The position numbers and the translations under genes were made by a program. The notes beneath the pieces were generated by a model, which did not search any database, was not told the origin of the DNA, and saw nothing but the letters and a program-made list of their open reading frames with translations. Shown piece by piece: positions 46,550 through 57,785 of a stretch of DNA of 64,000 nt (its first letter is position 1; each line of letters opens with the position of its first letter). This DNA comes from Alviniconcha marisindica (lineage: Eukaryota > Mollusca > Gastropoda > Provannidae): assembly GCA_018857735.1 (NCBI GenBank), contig JABMCL010001811.1, positions 397,501-461,500 on the forward strand, in the 5' to 3' direction.

Positions 46550-46597
<48 letters not shown>
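46550..46597. repeat. (CA)n microsatellite
   Basis: Pure CA tract just upstream (minus-strand sense) of the preceding family remnants. Confidence 0.95.
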
Positions 46598-46598
<1 letters not shown>

Positions 46599-46984
46599 CC
46601 GAACTGCATGCTTGACCATAGATAGATCTGAAGTGAATTTCTTTTTTCGAAGCGACTTAAAGTTGGACTTTTCTGACTTGAAACAAGTCTGTGACATCAT
46701 TGTAAACAATTTATTCATGAGTGGCATAACACAAATCGGCATTATTATGACCACAACTAGTGCTAACTATACACTTGTACAGCATCGCTTTTGCACGCGC
46801 AGACCTGATCCCTTTATGACAGACACCGTCACAATTCTAGCACAAAAACGATATCGTTTTTATTCTCACAGACTATACATGGAAAGTATTACAATAAATC
46901 GTGAGGATGAACTATTTATCTGGGTGCTGAAAGCAGATTTAGCATGCATCGTGTATTATCAAAGTCAGGCCGACACGGCTGCTG

Positions 46985-47175
46985 AAGCAGACGACCTCAG
47001 GGTAATATCCAAGGAGGCAATCGGAAATTCCTAGGGCATTTTAAGTGTTATTCTGGGTCACAAATATCATCAGAATCATCCAGCGAGAAATTTGCAACCG
47101 AAAAGTGAGTTTGATCACGTATACTTTCCGTCTGTGTATGCGCCATTGACGTTTGATCTAGATCTAGTTTCCGAG
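46985..47175 (+). repeat. Diverged fragment of the THAP-leader TIR element
   Basis: TATCCAAGGAGGCAATCGGA, AATTCC..GGGCATTTTAA and AATTTGCAAC..AAAGTGAG follow 484-620 of copy A. The continuation GACGTTTGATCTAGATCTAG, TTTCCGAGTGAC matches the opposite strand of 690-735, so an inversion or a foldback join is present. Confidence 0.6.
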
Positions 47176-47439
47176 TGACGACTTGCACGCTTCTGCCATC
47201 TTGGTTGAGTGGAATGTGGGTATATTTTCTATCGTGCACCACACTTGTCATAATTGCCTTTTCCTATTTAAAATGTATGGAGAGAAAAAAATCAATATTA
47301 ATTTCCACAGGTAATAAAAACGTTCCTTCCATTTCATTTATTCATCAGGCATATCTAAACTACAAGATCATTTGCTTCTACCCAAAATGTCAAACTGATT
47401 TGTCTTAACAAGTTCACTATATGAACTGTGGAACAGCGT

Positions 47440-47590
47440 CAGAGCTGAGTTGTCAAACTGCTCACTTCGAGCTTAAACGCATTAGTTCAATCCGCAGGTT
47501 TCTCACTTAAGATGCAGCCAAGACTCTTGTTACTTTTATATTCTCCCACGGCGTGACTACTGCAACTGTCTCCTCATGGGCACACCTAAT
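47440..47590 (+). pseudogene. LINE reverse transcriptase fragment interrupted by copy C
   Basis: CQTAHFELKRISSIRRFLT, DAAKTLVTFI and, after a one-base slip, RRDYCNCLLMGTPN match the CR1/L2 ORF2 thumb signature seen at 43.1-43.4 kb (DPRRINAIRHCLS, SRLDYCNSLLAG). The homology stops at 47590, exactly where the TIR of copy C begins, so the element landed in this LINE. I could not find the rest of the LINE on the far side. Confidence 0.65.
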
Positions 47591-47782
47591 AGACGATTTC
47601 CGGAAATAACAGGAGATAATATGACGGTGTTTTCTTACTCCGGGAGAGTGAAGTCCCCTGAGGGTAGGACACCATTTCAGATACGGACTTGATCTACATA
47701 CTGGCATATATAGGTCCATGATTTCAGAATGTAGGCGGCAGTCGAAAAGCGCTGGTCTGTGACAGTATCAGACCTTTAGGCA

Positions 47783-47837
<55 letters not shown>

Positions 47838-48630
47838 TAGATAGATTGGTGGGGCCACATATGGTGTGTCAGTTTGGAATGGCCGACTGACTGAATCGAT
47901 TGCAAACGGCGTGTTCCTGATTAAGAAGAAGAAATGTAAAAAAAAAAAAATCATCGGTAGCGCTTCATGGCTTACCAAAAGCAGATCACTGCGGGCCAAA
48001 TCGAATACAGACCCAGGAATAGCGAAGTCGGTTGCTCTATTCCGTCACTCGCATCGAATTGTGAATAGCAGTCGAAAATCTTCTCCAGACATTTCATTGA
48101 AAGATTGCTTCAAATATGGTAAGCTTTGAGGTGTTGATAATTTCTCATATTTCTCTTATATTATAAGCTAATAATTGATATAGATCTGTATTGTGTGTTA
48201 GCGTGAAGCGATATGTCCATCAGGGCATTCGACACCACGAGGGTAGTGTAAAAAACAAAATCAAAAACACTACACCCTGTTTACATGCACTTCCGCAGCG
48301 TGTATGTACTGTTAATTAATACAATATTCACTGAATTTGTTCAGATTTAGAGCTGGTAAACTGTTAGAGAATAATGACTTGAAATTCAGAAATCACCCTA
48401 AAATTGATCTAAGGATAGATGTAAGTCATGTAAGAAAGCAGAATAATCTCCCAGAGAAATCTAAATAAGCAGACCAAAACAAACATAAAAACAGCATATG
48501 ATGCAGAATTTATTGGAGATGAATGTGAAAAGTCATGAGGCTTGACTGAAAAGTGAGTTTTATCACATTTGTGTCTTTCAAGTATGCTTATGCGCCATTT
48601 TGTCCAATCAATCTACGGTTTCGAGTAAAA
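47591..48630 (-). mobile_element. THAP-leader TIR element, copy C (inverted, truncated)
   Basis: Starts with TIR AGACGATTTCCGGAAATAAC after AT (47589-47590) and runs as the inverse of copy A from about 1804 to 700: TAGGTCCATGATTTCAGAAT, GTGCATTTTGG-like region, CGTGAAGCGATATGTCCATC, TGTTTACATGCACTTC, AAAGTGAGTTTTATCACATT. A (TA)n tract has grown at 47783. Homology fades at about 48630, before the THAP leader, so the far TIR is missing. It is more diverged than A and B. Confidence 0.65.
47783..47833. repeat. (TA)n microsatellite
   Basis: Pure TA dinucleotides inside copy C. Confidence 0.95.
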
Positions 48631-49853
48631 AAGCAAGCAACATGGCTAAATCTGGTGACATTTGCTTCCCAAAAGTATGCTTATTGTCACATATAAAATA
48701 GGACAACCAAAGCCTAGTAGAGCATGTATAAGTTTCGATTTGAAGTTGTAAAAAATTCTCCTCATAATATCCAGACCATTTTGGCCTGCGGTAAGTAGGT
48801 TGTCTTTTGTTTCTGTGTCTCTCCAGCTGGACGTCACAAAAATAGCCACAATACGTCATAATTATTCTTTAGCTTCTGGTACTTTACGTAACATTCTGAA
48901 AGCATGTTGACCTAGATGTGCATTTGGGATTATCCAGAACAAAACAGCAGATTTGTCAATGCTTGAACAGTGTCGACTCTGCCATATTGGAAAAGGTTTG
49001 TGGAGTTCAGCTCTGTTTATGCATTGAGGTGGAATAAAGTTATAGACTGCTGACATCGCATAGGACGAGTGGGTCGTCTTTGTAAGTGATTAACTGTCCT
49101 TGTTGATTTATCTACTGGCTGTAGCAGACGATTATTGTTGCACGAGTACAATGTTTATCTTTTAACCTGCTTTGTAGAAAGTATGGCAACACAGTCTAGT
49201 CATAATTCTTACAAAATTGGCATGACTGGTCTGCTGGGGGAAAGTAGTGAAGGGTTCCGCAGTAAGCTCTAAGCATCTCATCGCAAACTTTCCGTCTGAC
49301 CACCATGAGGTACGATTCTGACAGGTTTAAATGCACGATCATTCGAGTCTGATGAACGTAATTTCTTTCATTTTATCGCATCATGAACTAAGTTTGATGT
49401 TAGCATTCAGGTAAATGTTATTTGCTTCATTTGATTGATGCTGCAGATGTTTTTCGTCGTCAATAGGCGTGCGTCATGAATTATTTTAACGGTTTTGTTC
49501 GGAAGCCAGCTGTCTCGTTCCGTTGCTCTGCTTTAGTTTGTGGAGCAAGCAGGAGAGTCACTTTTCGAGTTTTTCGCATGGAATATTAGTTGAAGCGTTC
49601 TGACTGGCTGAAGCTTCTCGAAAACTTCTACTGTTGGCGTGGGACATTTCTCTTTCTAAAATGTGCGTAAAGAATTGCGTTTGTGGTCGCTTTTTAGCTT
49701 AACGTTTTACGCGCGTTTTGTTTCCTTGATGCTGCGTCGGTGCCATGAACACCCCGAAAGCAGTTAGCCTAGCTACCTCTGCCATAGAGAGGTATTTAGT
49801 TTGTTTTTTGGTTGTTTTTGTTTTGTTGTTGTTCTTTGTGTGGTGGTGGTGAA
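48631..49853. other. Noncoding stretch
   Basis: A short frame near 49510-49620 (RRVTFRVFRMEY, then LKRSDWLKLLEN after a stop) faintly resembles the start of a THAP domain but is too short to annotate. Nothing else is recognised. Confidence 0.35.
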
Positions 49854-49872
49854 GGGGGGGGGGGGGGGGGGG
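49854..49872. repeat. Poly-G tract
   Basis: About 19 consecutive G. Confidence 0.94.
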
Positions 49873-50088
49873 ATTACCCAAGCCTAGACAGAGTGGTTTC
49901 CAGCCTAGAGCACCAATTTAATTTTAACATAATCATGTTAATTGACAGGATACAGGTAAGAATAACGTTGTCAGCGTTCTGGCGGCAGTCAGGTCTGCTG
50001 GTGACAGTGTCACAGTTTTGTAAGAAATACAAACTCGTTCACCTTGTGCGTTCCTGCCAAACGTCAATCTTATAGTATCTGCTTTTGA

Positions 50089-50090
<2 letters not shown>

Positions 50091-50159
<69 letters not shown>
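50091..50159. repeat. (CA)n microsatellite
   Basis: Pure CA dinucleotides. Confidence 0.96.
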
Positions 50160-50160
<1 letters not shown>

Positions 50161-51329
50161 CAGTATTCAGTGGCGACAAAAGATTTTGCTATGCATGGGG
50201 CTCGCCTGCCCTTGCCGTTCATTTATTTCACTGACGGCTGCGAAATGACGTCACGCCAGTTTGGTGTAGGCCGGTATTCTGTGCCCTTTAACAGAAATAA
50301 GTGTTCGTTACTCATCGATATAGCCTGATTTAAAAAAATAAAAGTAATACTATATTACAGACTTGTCTCTCTGTCCCATAATGCAAGCACCCCGAACAAT
50401 CGATTACGAGGAGCGCACCATTTCTGATGACAGTTGGGCTGGAAAACATGAACGCCGAATTGACCATATGATTTACTTGATACTTTCACATTTCGTCGAA
50501 GTACCATTCCCTTTTTGCTATGCAGTTTCAACTTTTTCAGCTACACTTTACATGTTTTCTAGTACTATGATGAGGGGAAAAATCATGGGCTCTGAAATGA
50601 CAGATGCTGACAGACCATGTATCCATTAAAAACCTCCGCCCTAACAGTTTGTGCTTCCTCACTTGAAAAAAATAAGTTACAAAAAAAGTCGCATAGGTCT
50701 GGACTGTAGGGTGTATTGGTGAAAACATGGACATTTTGCTCATCTAGACAGGACACTGTGACCAGGCTTTGTGAGTGCTGGCGTTATCACCAAGACGAAG
50801 GTTTTCTTTCAGGTGTCAACGGTTCTTTGGCGTCACGGTTGCATCACATTACAATCTGCAACACCAAGCTCGCTGTAAAACTCTGTCAATTCCTCGTGAA
50901 GTTTGACAGGATTGTCTCTAATGAAACGTAGAAACCAATGAGTTCCTTTCTTTGCTCCATTTTGTTAGGCACACGTCAGAACATCATGTAGTGAATGACG
51001 TCAGATCTCTACATCGGCTGCCTATTTCTGCTTGAAAATATGCACACTAAGAAAACAAAACATCAGCTTTTGTTTGATCTAATTATTTGGTAGTTTTGTT
51101 GTTGTTGTTTTTTGGACATATTTTGAAAGTTATGCCTCATCTGCTATCAGAAAAGGTACAACGGTTGTAGTACGTCACGCGACCTCGTTTTCCCCTAGTA
51201 GAATTAGGAATTTCGTGTCCTATTTTATACATGACACTTTGTGAGCATACCCAAGTGTAACTCAGCTCAAAAAACTTATGTTGATGACTTTTTCATTTTA
51301 TACCTCAATTGGCCGTAGATTGACTAGCC
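50160..51329. other. Noncoding stretch
   Basis: Open frames up to about 88 codons without recognisable motifs. Confidence 0.4.
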
Positions 51330-52070
51330 TATATGGTCCTATCTGAACGCTTTCAGGCACATAGGCATCTTTGCACTGAGCTCTTTTGGCTATAATTAGC
51401 AATATAATTAGGTCACCTATACGTACTGACAGCAACGCCACAACTACAGTTTAAAACCTTTTTCTTTTTTTCTTTCTCTTCTTCTTTTTGTTGTTGTTGT
51501 AATCAATATCAATTGTAATCTTTCTCACAAGCACTATGCTCCAGGAAAACCTGTTTGGTCCATTCAGATGCATGGATTCTCTGAGGCTATAACAATATAT
51601 CCGTAATTAGGTCATGGAAAACACAAATTTGCAATCCCAGGACTATTAAAATCTGTTACTGAAATTGTTTTGAAATTAATGCATGACCTTTGCGAGATAC
51701 AATGCTCATCTGGGAACATTTTCAGCCTGAAAAATACCCCTAATCTCAGGATACGTTTATCTGTTGTCTGCAGTAATGATTACTGTAATTAGGTCACGCT
51801 AAGTAAACGTGTCCACACAACAGATCCCCATTTAGCGGACGTCTTAAGATCAGAATATCAGGTGCATACTGCAAAATGGAATTAAAAGGCATGACGTTTT
51901 GCACACATGTTCTATGATCCTATCTGAACACTTTCAGGCACATAGATGTCTTTGCACTGACCTCCTTTGGCTATAATTAGCAATGTAATTAAGTCACATA
52001 CACGTAACTGACAGCAGCACCCAAACTACCGTTTAAAACTGTTTGTTTTTGTTGTTGTTTTGTAATCAAC
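51330..52070. repeat. Diverged tandem repeat, period about 190 bp
   Basis: The clearest pair is 51331-51440 and 51905-52015 (CCTATCTGAACxCTTTCAGG, CACATAGxxxTCTTTGCACT, GGCTATAATTAGCAAT). The core GTAATTAGGTCA or a close variant recurs near 51410, 51602, 51784 and 51987, i.e. every 180-200 bp, so two more degenerate units lie between. The last unit ends about 60 bp before the large transposon. Confidence 0.65.
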
Positions 52071-53564
52071 ATTTCATAGGGAACAGCACCAAAAAAAAAT
52101 CGGAAATAAATTGAGTGTTTGAAATAGATGATGTTCGGAAAAAAGCCAGGGAACATACCACCGCAGTCGTCTCGAGTTATCTCGCCTGAATTACGGACAA
52201 ACTTTGACCGAGCTGGTGCGCTTTTTTTTTGGGGGGGGGGGGGGGGCACTTGGTTTTGATTTTCGTCGCAGCAAAATGGTTGTGAAACGTTGTTCTTGGA
52301 GGAAAAGCAACGCGGACAGCCGGTATCCTGACCGATATGCCGGAGTGAAGTTTATACCTTTTGCCAAATCAAAGAGACAGCTGGAAAAATGCTTGCGGTG
52401 GATAAAAGCTTGCGGTAGGCCCCACAGTCAGTTGAACGTTGAGAAGATTCATGTCTGGACATACATCTGTTCTCCGGTGAGTGGTAGTAGTACTTTTTGT
52501 TTAAAAGTTGAACAGCCCTAACTTGAATGGTTGTGTTGTATGTCAGTTTACTGTGTAAATATTATGTGTTATGGCCGTGTGCTTGTTTTTTCAGCCTGCC
52601 CTGAGATAATCAATAAAATCACTGTTTGTTGGATTTAAAGCTATCAATTCGTCAATAATTTGTTTGCTACACAACTCAGAGGATATGTGCTCACGTGACT
52701 GACAGTGATATTGGCTCAATGGCAGTTTGAGAAAAGATGCACACCTTCTAAGTTCATTTTGTCACCTATCATCAGTTACAGGATCTAACAAGATAATGTA
52801 TCATTTACAAGGCATGTTTGTGTTGTGTTTGTCTTGTACATGGTATATGGCCGTGTAGTGTGTGCGCACTGTGTACTTGTGAAGTGTTTAATTATTAATA
52901 TGGCAGTGTAGAGTTGAAGTAGTGATGGCATGTTTGATCCAGAATACAGAACTCATATACTATAGATCTAGATCTAGATTTATTCTGCATTCAGTTTTCT
53001 TTACACTTGTTCGCATGCACACACCACCAAATAGATACTCACACACATTAGAAGTAGCACATGTCATAGATCATGTACATTTTATTTCCAGAAACTCTGC
53101 ATGCTGTAATTAAAATAGAAAAGGTGCACTGTGGTTTGAAATAAAGAATATAGCTCAAGGGAAGTAATATGGAGACAAAGGACACACAGCTTAGCTTTAA
53201 CCTTATAACCCATTCCTAATCCTACAGGTCCATTTCACCCATGACGCATTAAGTTAACCTGCCTTTTCTCAAAATAGCCATAGCTGTTACAAACTTACTT
53301 AAACTTCAGGCACAGGTTATACCACAAGCTATTTTTTTTTTAATCAGTATTGAAAAGCCACATTTCTTAGTAGTAACAGAAGTAGTATTGCCTTTATTAG
53401 TACGAATGGTACTGGTAGTAGCAGTAACTGTTGTAGAGAACTGTTTTACTGTCATTGTTGAAGTAGGTTGTTACAAACTGACATGGCACAGGTTATATCA
53501 CAAGCAATTTTTTTTTTTTTAAATCAATAATGAAAAGCCACATTTCTTTTGTCTTTAAGCAGTA

Positions 53565-53718
53565 ATAATAATAATAATGTACATTTATCATGCGCTCATC
53601 AACGCCCTGAGCGCTCACATGATACATATTAACCTACATATGATATTATATACACATGTAGTGCATAGTCCTACCAAAACAATTTACATAAAGTAACGCA
53701 CTACAAAACACACACACA

Positions 53719-53784
<66 letters not shown>
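53565..53784 (-). repeat. LINE/SINE 3' tail with AAT repeats and (CA)n, copy 2
   Basis: Nearly the same sequence as 3600-3869: (AAT)n, GTACATTTATCATGCGCTC, GCCCTGAGCGCTCACATGAT, CCTACCAAAACAATTTACAT, then (CA)n at 53707-53783. It sits in intron 1 of the transposase. The flanking words AGTAGTATTGCCTTTATTAG at 53383 and 53800 may be a local duplication associated with the insertion. Confidence 0.65.
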
Positions 53785-53787
<3 letters not shown>

Positions 53788-54469
53788 GTAATAGAAGTAG
53801 TATTGCCTTTATTAGTATTAATGGTACTGGTAGTAGCAGTAACTGTTGTAGAGAACTGTTTCACTCTTATTGTTGAAGTAGACGTTCTGATAGCAATTAT
53901 CATCACTATTAATAACAGTTACAATAATAGTAACAGTACTAGCTGTAGGCATGGTAATTGTAAATTGTGTAATATTAAATAGGCCCAGTTGTACTTGTAG
54001 TTCAAGTGAGACAGCAAGAGTGTTGGGCATAGTAGTTTACACTACTGAGTAAATGTTTTCTTATAGTTATACAGTTATATATATATATATATAAACTAAT
54101 GACTGATCCTTCATTCTTTTATCTTTTTTTTCTCCCTTTTTTCCTTTTTCTTTTTTTATCAGCATTTTGTGGATGGTGAACCCACTGAAGAGAATATGGA
54201 CCCAGTCTGTGCAATCCCAGACCCCAACAACAGCTCCAGGAAAAGAAAACTTCCAGTAAGACGTTCCGACCACCCACCATCAAAGATTTCCAGGAGAGCT
54301 GCTGCATATCAACTTTTGGAACTACAGGTAAATTTTGCTCAAACTTGTTTTGCATCATTTTAATGACGTTTAATGCAATGCATCTAAATTATAATGTTAC
54401 ATTGTTAGATCAAAGAATCTCAAGTTCCAACCAAAGCAAAATAAACAGTGAGTCAATATATAATAATAT

Positions 54470-54700
54470 AATAATCCACTTTTATTAGTTTTAAATCTCT
54501 GCTGAAAACCCATCTTTTTAAAAACAGCACCCCTTAACTATCTAAAACCAGATGTTCTGTGCATGCATATCGCATAAATGTATCATTGTATGCACAGCAT
54601 ACTATGTATCATGTGTATACATGATTTAAGAGGTGTTCTATGACTATGATGATTAATAGTAATTCTGATAATTTTTGAAAGAAACCTGACCATATTATAT
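54470..54700 (+). mobile_element. Short LINE 3' end in transposase intron 2
   Basis: FKSLLKTHLFKNSTP (about 54487-54535) is the standard C-terminus of CR1/L2 ORF2; a short 3' region follows, ending near ATGATGATTAATAGTAATTC. Only the last 20 codons or so of the ORF are present. Confidence 0.6.
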
Positions 54701-54730
54701 TTAAAAACACAGACCCCAATTTAACAGAAG

Positions 54731-54965
54731 ATGTTCAGAAAAAAGCAAAGGAACATACCACCGCGGTCATCTTGAGCTATCTCGCCTGAATCACGGACAA
54801 ACTTAGATCAAGCTGGTGCGCTGTTGTTGTTTTTTTGTTGTATTTTTTGGTCACTTGGTTTTGATGTTCGTTGAATCCAAAAGAGACCCAGATTACGCAA
54901 AAAGGTTGTGAAACGTTGTTCTTGGGGGAAAAAGTACTGTGGACAGCTAGTATCCAGATCGATAT
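54731..54965 (+). repeat. Second copy of the transposon's 5' end
   Basis: ATGTTCAGAAAAAAGCAAAG, GAACATACCACCGCGGTCAT, TATCTCGCCTGAATCACGGA, GGTTGTGAAACGTTGTTCTT and GGACAGCTAGTATCCAGATC parallel 52131-52340, which is the terminal repeat, leader and first THAP codons. Stops break the frame after the start. It lies between exon 2 and the YqaJ 3' end, so it is a nested or rearranged piece of a related element. Confidence 0.75.
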
Positions 54966-55337
54966 CCCAGACACAAACACCTCCCCTCATATACTAAGCA
55001 TATTACTTATTAACAAATAGAAATGTCTACAATGCCACCAAGAAAGTGATGTGGTCCGTTCACTAAGGTATAGTTGCAGATAAGTCAGTGTCACTGTCAA
55101 TTTTGCTTGTGGACATAAATATTTTATGCAAGTAGTTATCAGAATGACATACACAGTTGAGATACTTCACTGTTTTGATTTCTTTTCTTTCTGAATTTTG
55201 GCAACAAGTTTTGGAAACGTGTTTTTTCCAGAATACTTCAAGTTTCAAACAGACATTGTTCCAAAAGTCAGCGTCAAAGTTTATTTCAAGCGATTCAATC
55301 CCCTTCTTAATGTACACACACACAAAACATGTGTGTA

Positions 55338-55838
55338 TTGGGCGATTCAGGCGGGGTTGTTAACTCCCTTGACTTTTGCTCGGCATCGCTTAAGTCCTTT
55401 GGCTGCTTTCACTTCCGGTGCGTACTTTCTTCACAATGGAAGGCGGGACAGTGAATTTGCGAATTTTACACTGCCAACTTTAAAGGCATTTTGGAGGCCG
55501 TAGTCATAATTTGTCTGGCATAAGATAACTTGTTGCTCGTGCTATAGGATGCCCCAAACGCATTTTTCTACGAATTCGCGATCTTCTGGTCAGCCAAAAA
55601 ACGACGCAAAGACATTTTTTTCACCCTCCATCCCCTTTCCACGGTAATTTTTGCAACGGGCAATAGTATTGGCATTTGTACTGCTTCACGATTCTAGGTT
55701 CAACTTCCACTGTTATACACGCGTGAAGCAAGCAACTCAGAAATCGGCCCGGAAGTGCACTGCGACCTCTCGCGACTTCTTGCGCGAAAGATTACAAAGG
55801 CGTTCACTCTAGCAAACCAGCTTCGCTGAATCGCCCAA
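55338..55838. mobile_element. ~500-bp TA-flanked MITE inserted in the YqaJ exon
   Basis: TTGGGCGATTCAG at 55338-55350 and its inverse CTGAATCGCCCAA at 55826-55838 are flanked by TA (55336-55337 and 55839-55840). On the minus strand the host frame is CRMALTG before the element and, after it, VYIKKGIE; dropping the element and one TA leaves ALTGTHMF, off by one TG unit of a short (TG) run. This fixes the ends and the TA target duplication. A TA duplication points to the Tc1/mariner group or another TA-specific family. No coding capacity. Confidence 0.82.
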
Positions 55839-56729
55839 TACCAGTAAGTGCCATCCGGCACTGCACTTGGTAGTAGTACCGATGGTCTCTTTTCAGATGG
55901 TAATGCCCATCTTCACTTTGCTCAGTGAAAGGGCACTGCTTCAAAGCATGTTTGGGGTGATCATATCTTAGTGAAAACAGACATTTCACTTCAACGAAAA
56001 ACCTGCCACAATTCTTGTGGGTGCAGTTGACAATGCCATCGGGGCTTGCACCAAGAAAAGGGAGTGTTTCTGATACAATAAGGCCTGTTTGTGTGAGTTT
56101 GCAATTTCTATGCCGATATGCATGAGCACGACAGAACAACCTGAGAACAGTTTTTTCATGAGTTCTGCCAAATTTTATTGATGCTGGCAAGTTTTCCTCA
56201 TTCAGTGAGCTGCATGTCAAAAGTACCTCTGCAGTTTTGTTTTCATTAGTGGAACACATCACTTTCTTTACATTTGAGGCTGTTATAAGGCCAACTCTCA
56301 TGCTGTGCCAGTTCTTATTTTGATTTTTCCCACGAGTTTCGTTTTCAGTTAACTCACACTCAGCACTTGCATACCCCATCATGTCCAGGAAATGTTGTGC
56401 ATAGTCACAAGATTCATGATTTCCGTCACTGCATAAACGGCCTCCATCAACAAAGTATTCTAGCCACTCAACAGGTGTACACACTGAAAGTTCTGGAGAA
56501 GAGAAAGGTTTGGTTGGATTTCCCAAGCATGAAATATGCTGGCACCAGGGAGATATTTTTTTCAAATCAGCCAGAAAATCTTCAGGTTTGAGCACAATGT
56601 TGTCAGGCAATGGTTGATAGGATCCCTCAGTAGGCTGGATGGGTCTGCAGCACTACAGAAACCATTATTTTATTTAGTAATAAATCACACTTATGAACCA
56701 TTTTGGTAAGACCAAGAATATACTATATT

Positions 56730-56810
56730 TAACCTTGGCTTTATTTCAAGATCACTGCAGTGTCAGTGTTTTGAATGTGAGTGGTCTGAGCGTACATTCT
56801 TCTTGTCTTA
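56730..56810. repeat. GGTCACTGCAG-type dispersed repeat pair (with 58620-58705)
   Basis: TTGGCTTTATTTCAAGATCA, CTGCAGTGTCAGTGTTTTGA, TCTGAGCGT and TTCTTCTTGT recur at 58630-58705 in order (CTTGGCTTTATTTCTAGGTC, ACTGCAGCATCA, GTGTTTTGAGTGCGAGT). A third partial version lies near 58484-58530. They sit on both sides of transposase exon 3. Confidence 0.65.
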
Positions 56811-57734
56811 TAATATAAATGTTTTTCACAGAATTTCCCAGTGGCTACTCATCAAGCCAACGTGGAAGAAACTGAAAAAGAAGCTGACATGGTTAAAAGT
56901 GAAGGCGACTCCGCTGAAAGAGAAGATGACCTGGCTGAAAGTGAAGATGACCCTGCTGAAAAAGGAGATGGAATGGCCTGTCCAGCTGTGGAAAAATCAA
57001 GTGAAGTGACTGAATCTATAGAAAATACTGAGCAAGGTGCCCTGGCCAAGCAAGACACAGTCAAAGTGGACTTATTGCATGCATTAAACATAGAACCACC
57101 AAAAGTGAAATGCACACATTGTGGACATGAAACCTCTGTTAAATCAGAGCAAATGCAGTCTATTACAAGTTTCAATTTTATTTCCCATATCCTGTCAACA
57201 GATACATTGTGCAAGGAATACACAGGCATGCCAAAAAGAGATGTGCTTAAAATGCTGTTTCGATGGATAGAGCCAGTCGGTCAGTCAGTCAAAAACTGGT
57301 ATGGTCCAAACAGACAAAAAACGGCAAGGGATCCACGTGGGAGAAAGAGATACAAAATTTCTGCTTTCAAGTGTTATCTGTTGACATTGGTTCGTATAAG
57401 AAAAGGGTTTGATGTGAGGCACATGTCATATCTTTTCGGTATTTCCCCCAGCCATGTCTCTCGTGATTTCACTCTGTGGGTGAACATTCTTCATACTTGT
57501 TTGAAAACACTTCTGAGGTGGCCAACAACTGATATAGCTCGAGCAAATCTCCCAAAAGCTTTTGCAGCATATCCCAGAACACGATGTGTTATTGACTGCG
57601 CTGAATTTGCATTTGAAAAACCATTTCGGCCTGCAGCACAGAAACAAACATGGTCTTTCTACAAGCATTCCAACACTGCAAAGTTGCTGACCGCAATACA
57701 TCCATGTGGAACAATTATATTTCTGTCAACAGTA

Positions 57735-57749
57735 TATGTGTGTGTGTGT

Positions 57750-57784
<35 letters not shown>
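57735..57784. repeat. (TG)n poly-G tract within the transposase exon
   Basis: Eight TG units followed by about 35 G replace the codons for the expected Gly-Gly-Arg-Val before SDVEIV. Expansion of a short G run in the coding sequence is the likely cause. Confidence 0.93.

Positions 57785-57785
<1 letters not shown>

Noticed and set aside
49510..49620. Another THAP domain (VTFRVF, LKRSDWLKLLEN)
   Set aside because: Interrupted by a stop, zinc ligands not clear; too little to annotate.
50363..50629. 88-codon open frame
   Set aside because: No motif and no conservation evidence; length is not unusual for chance.
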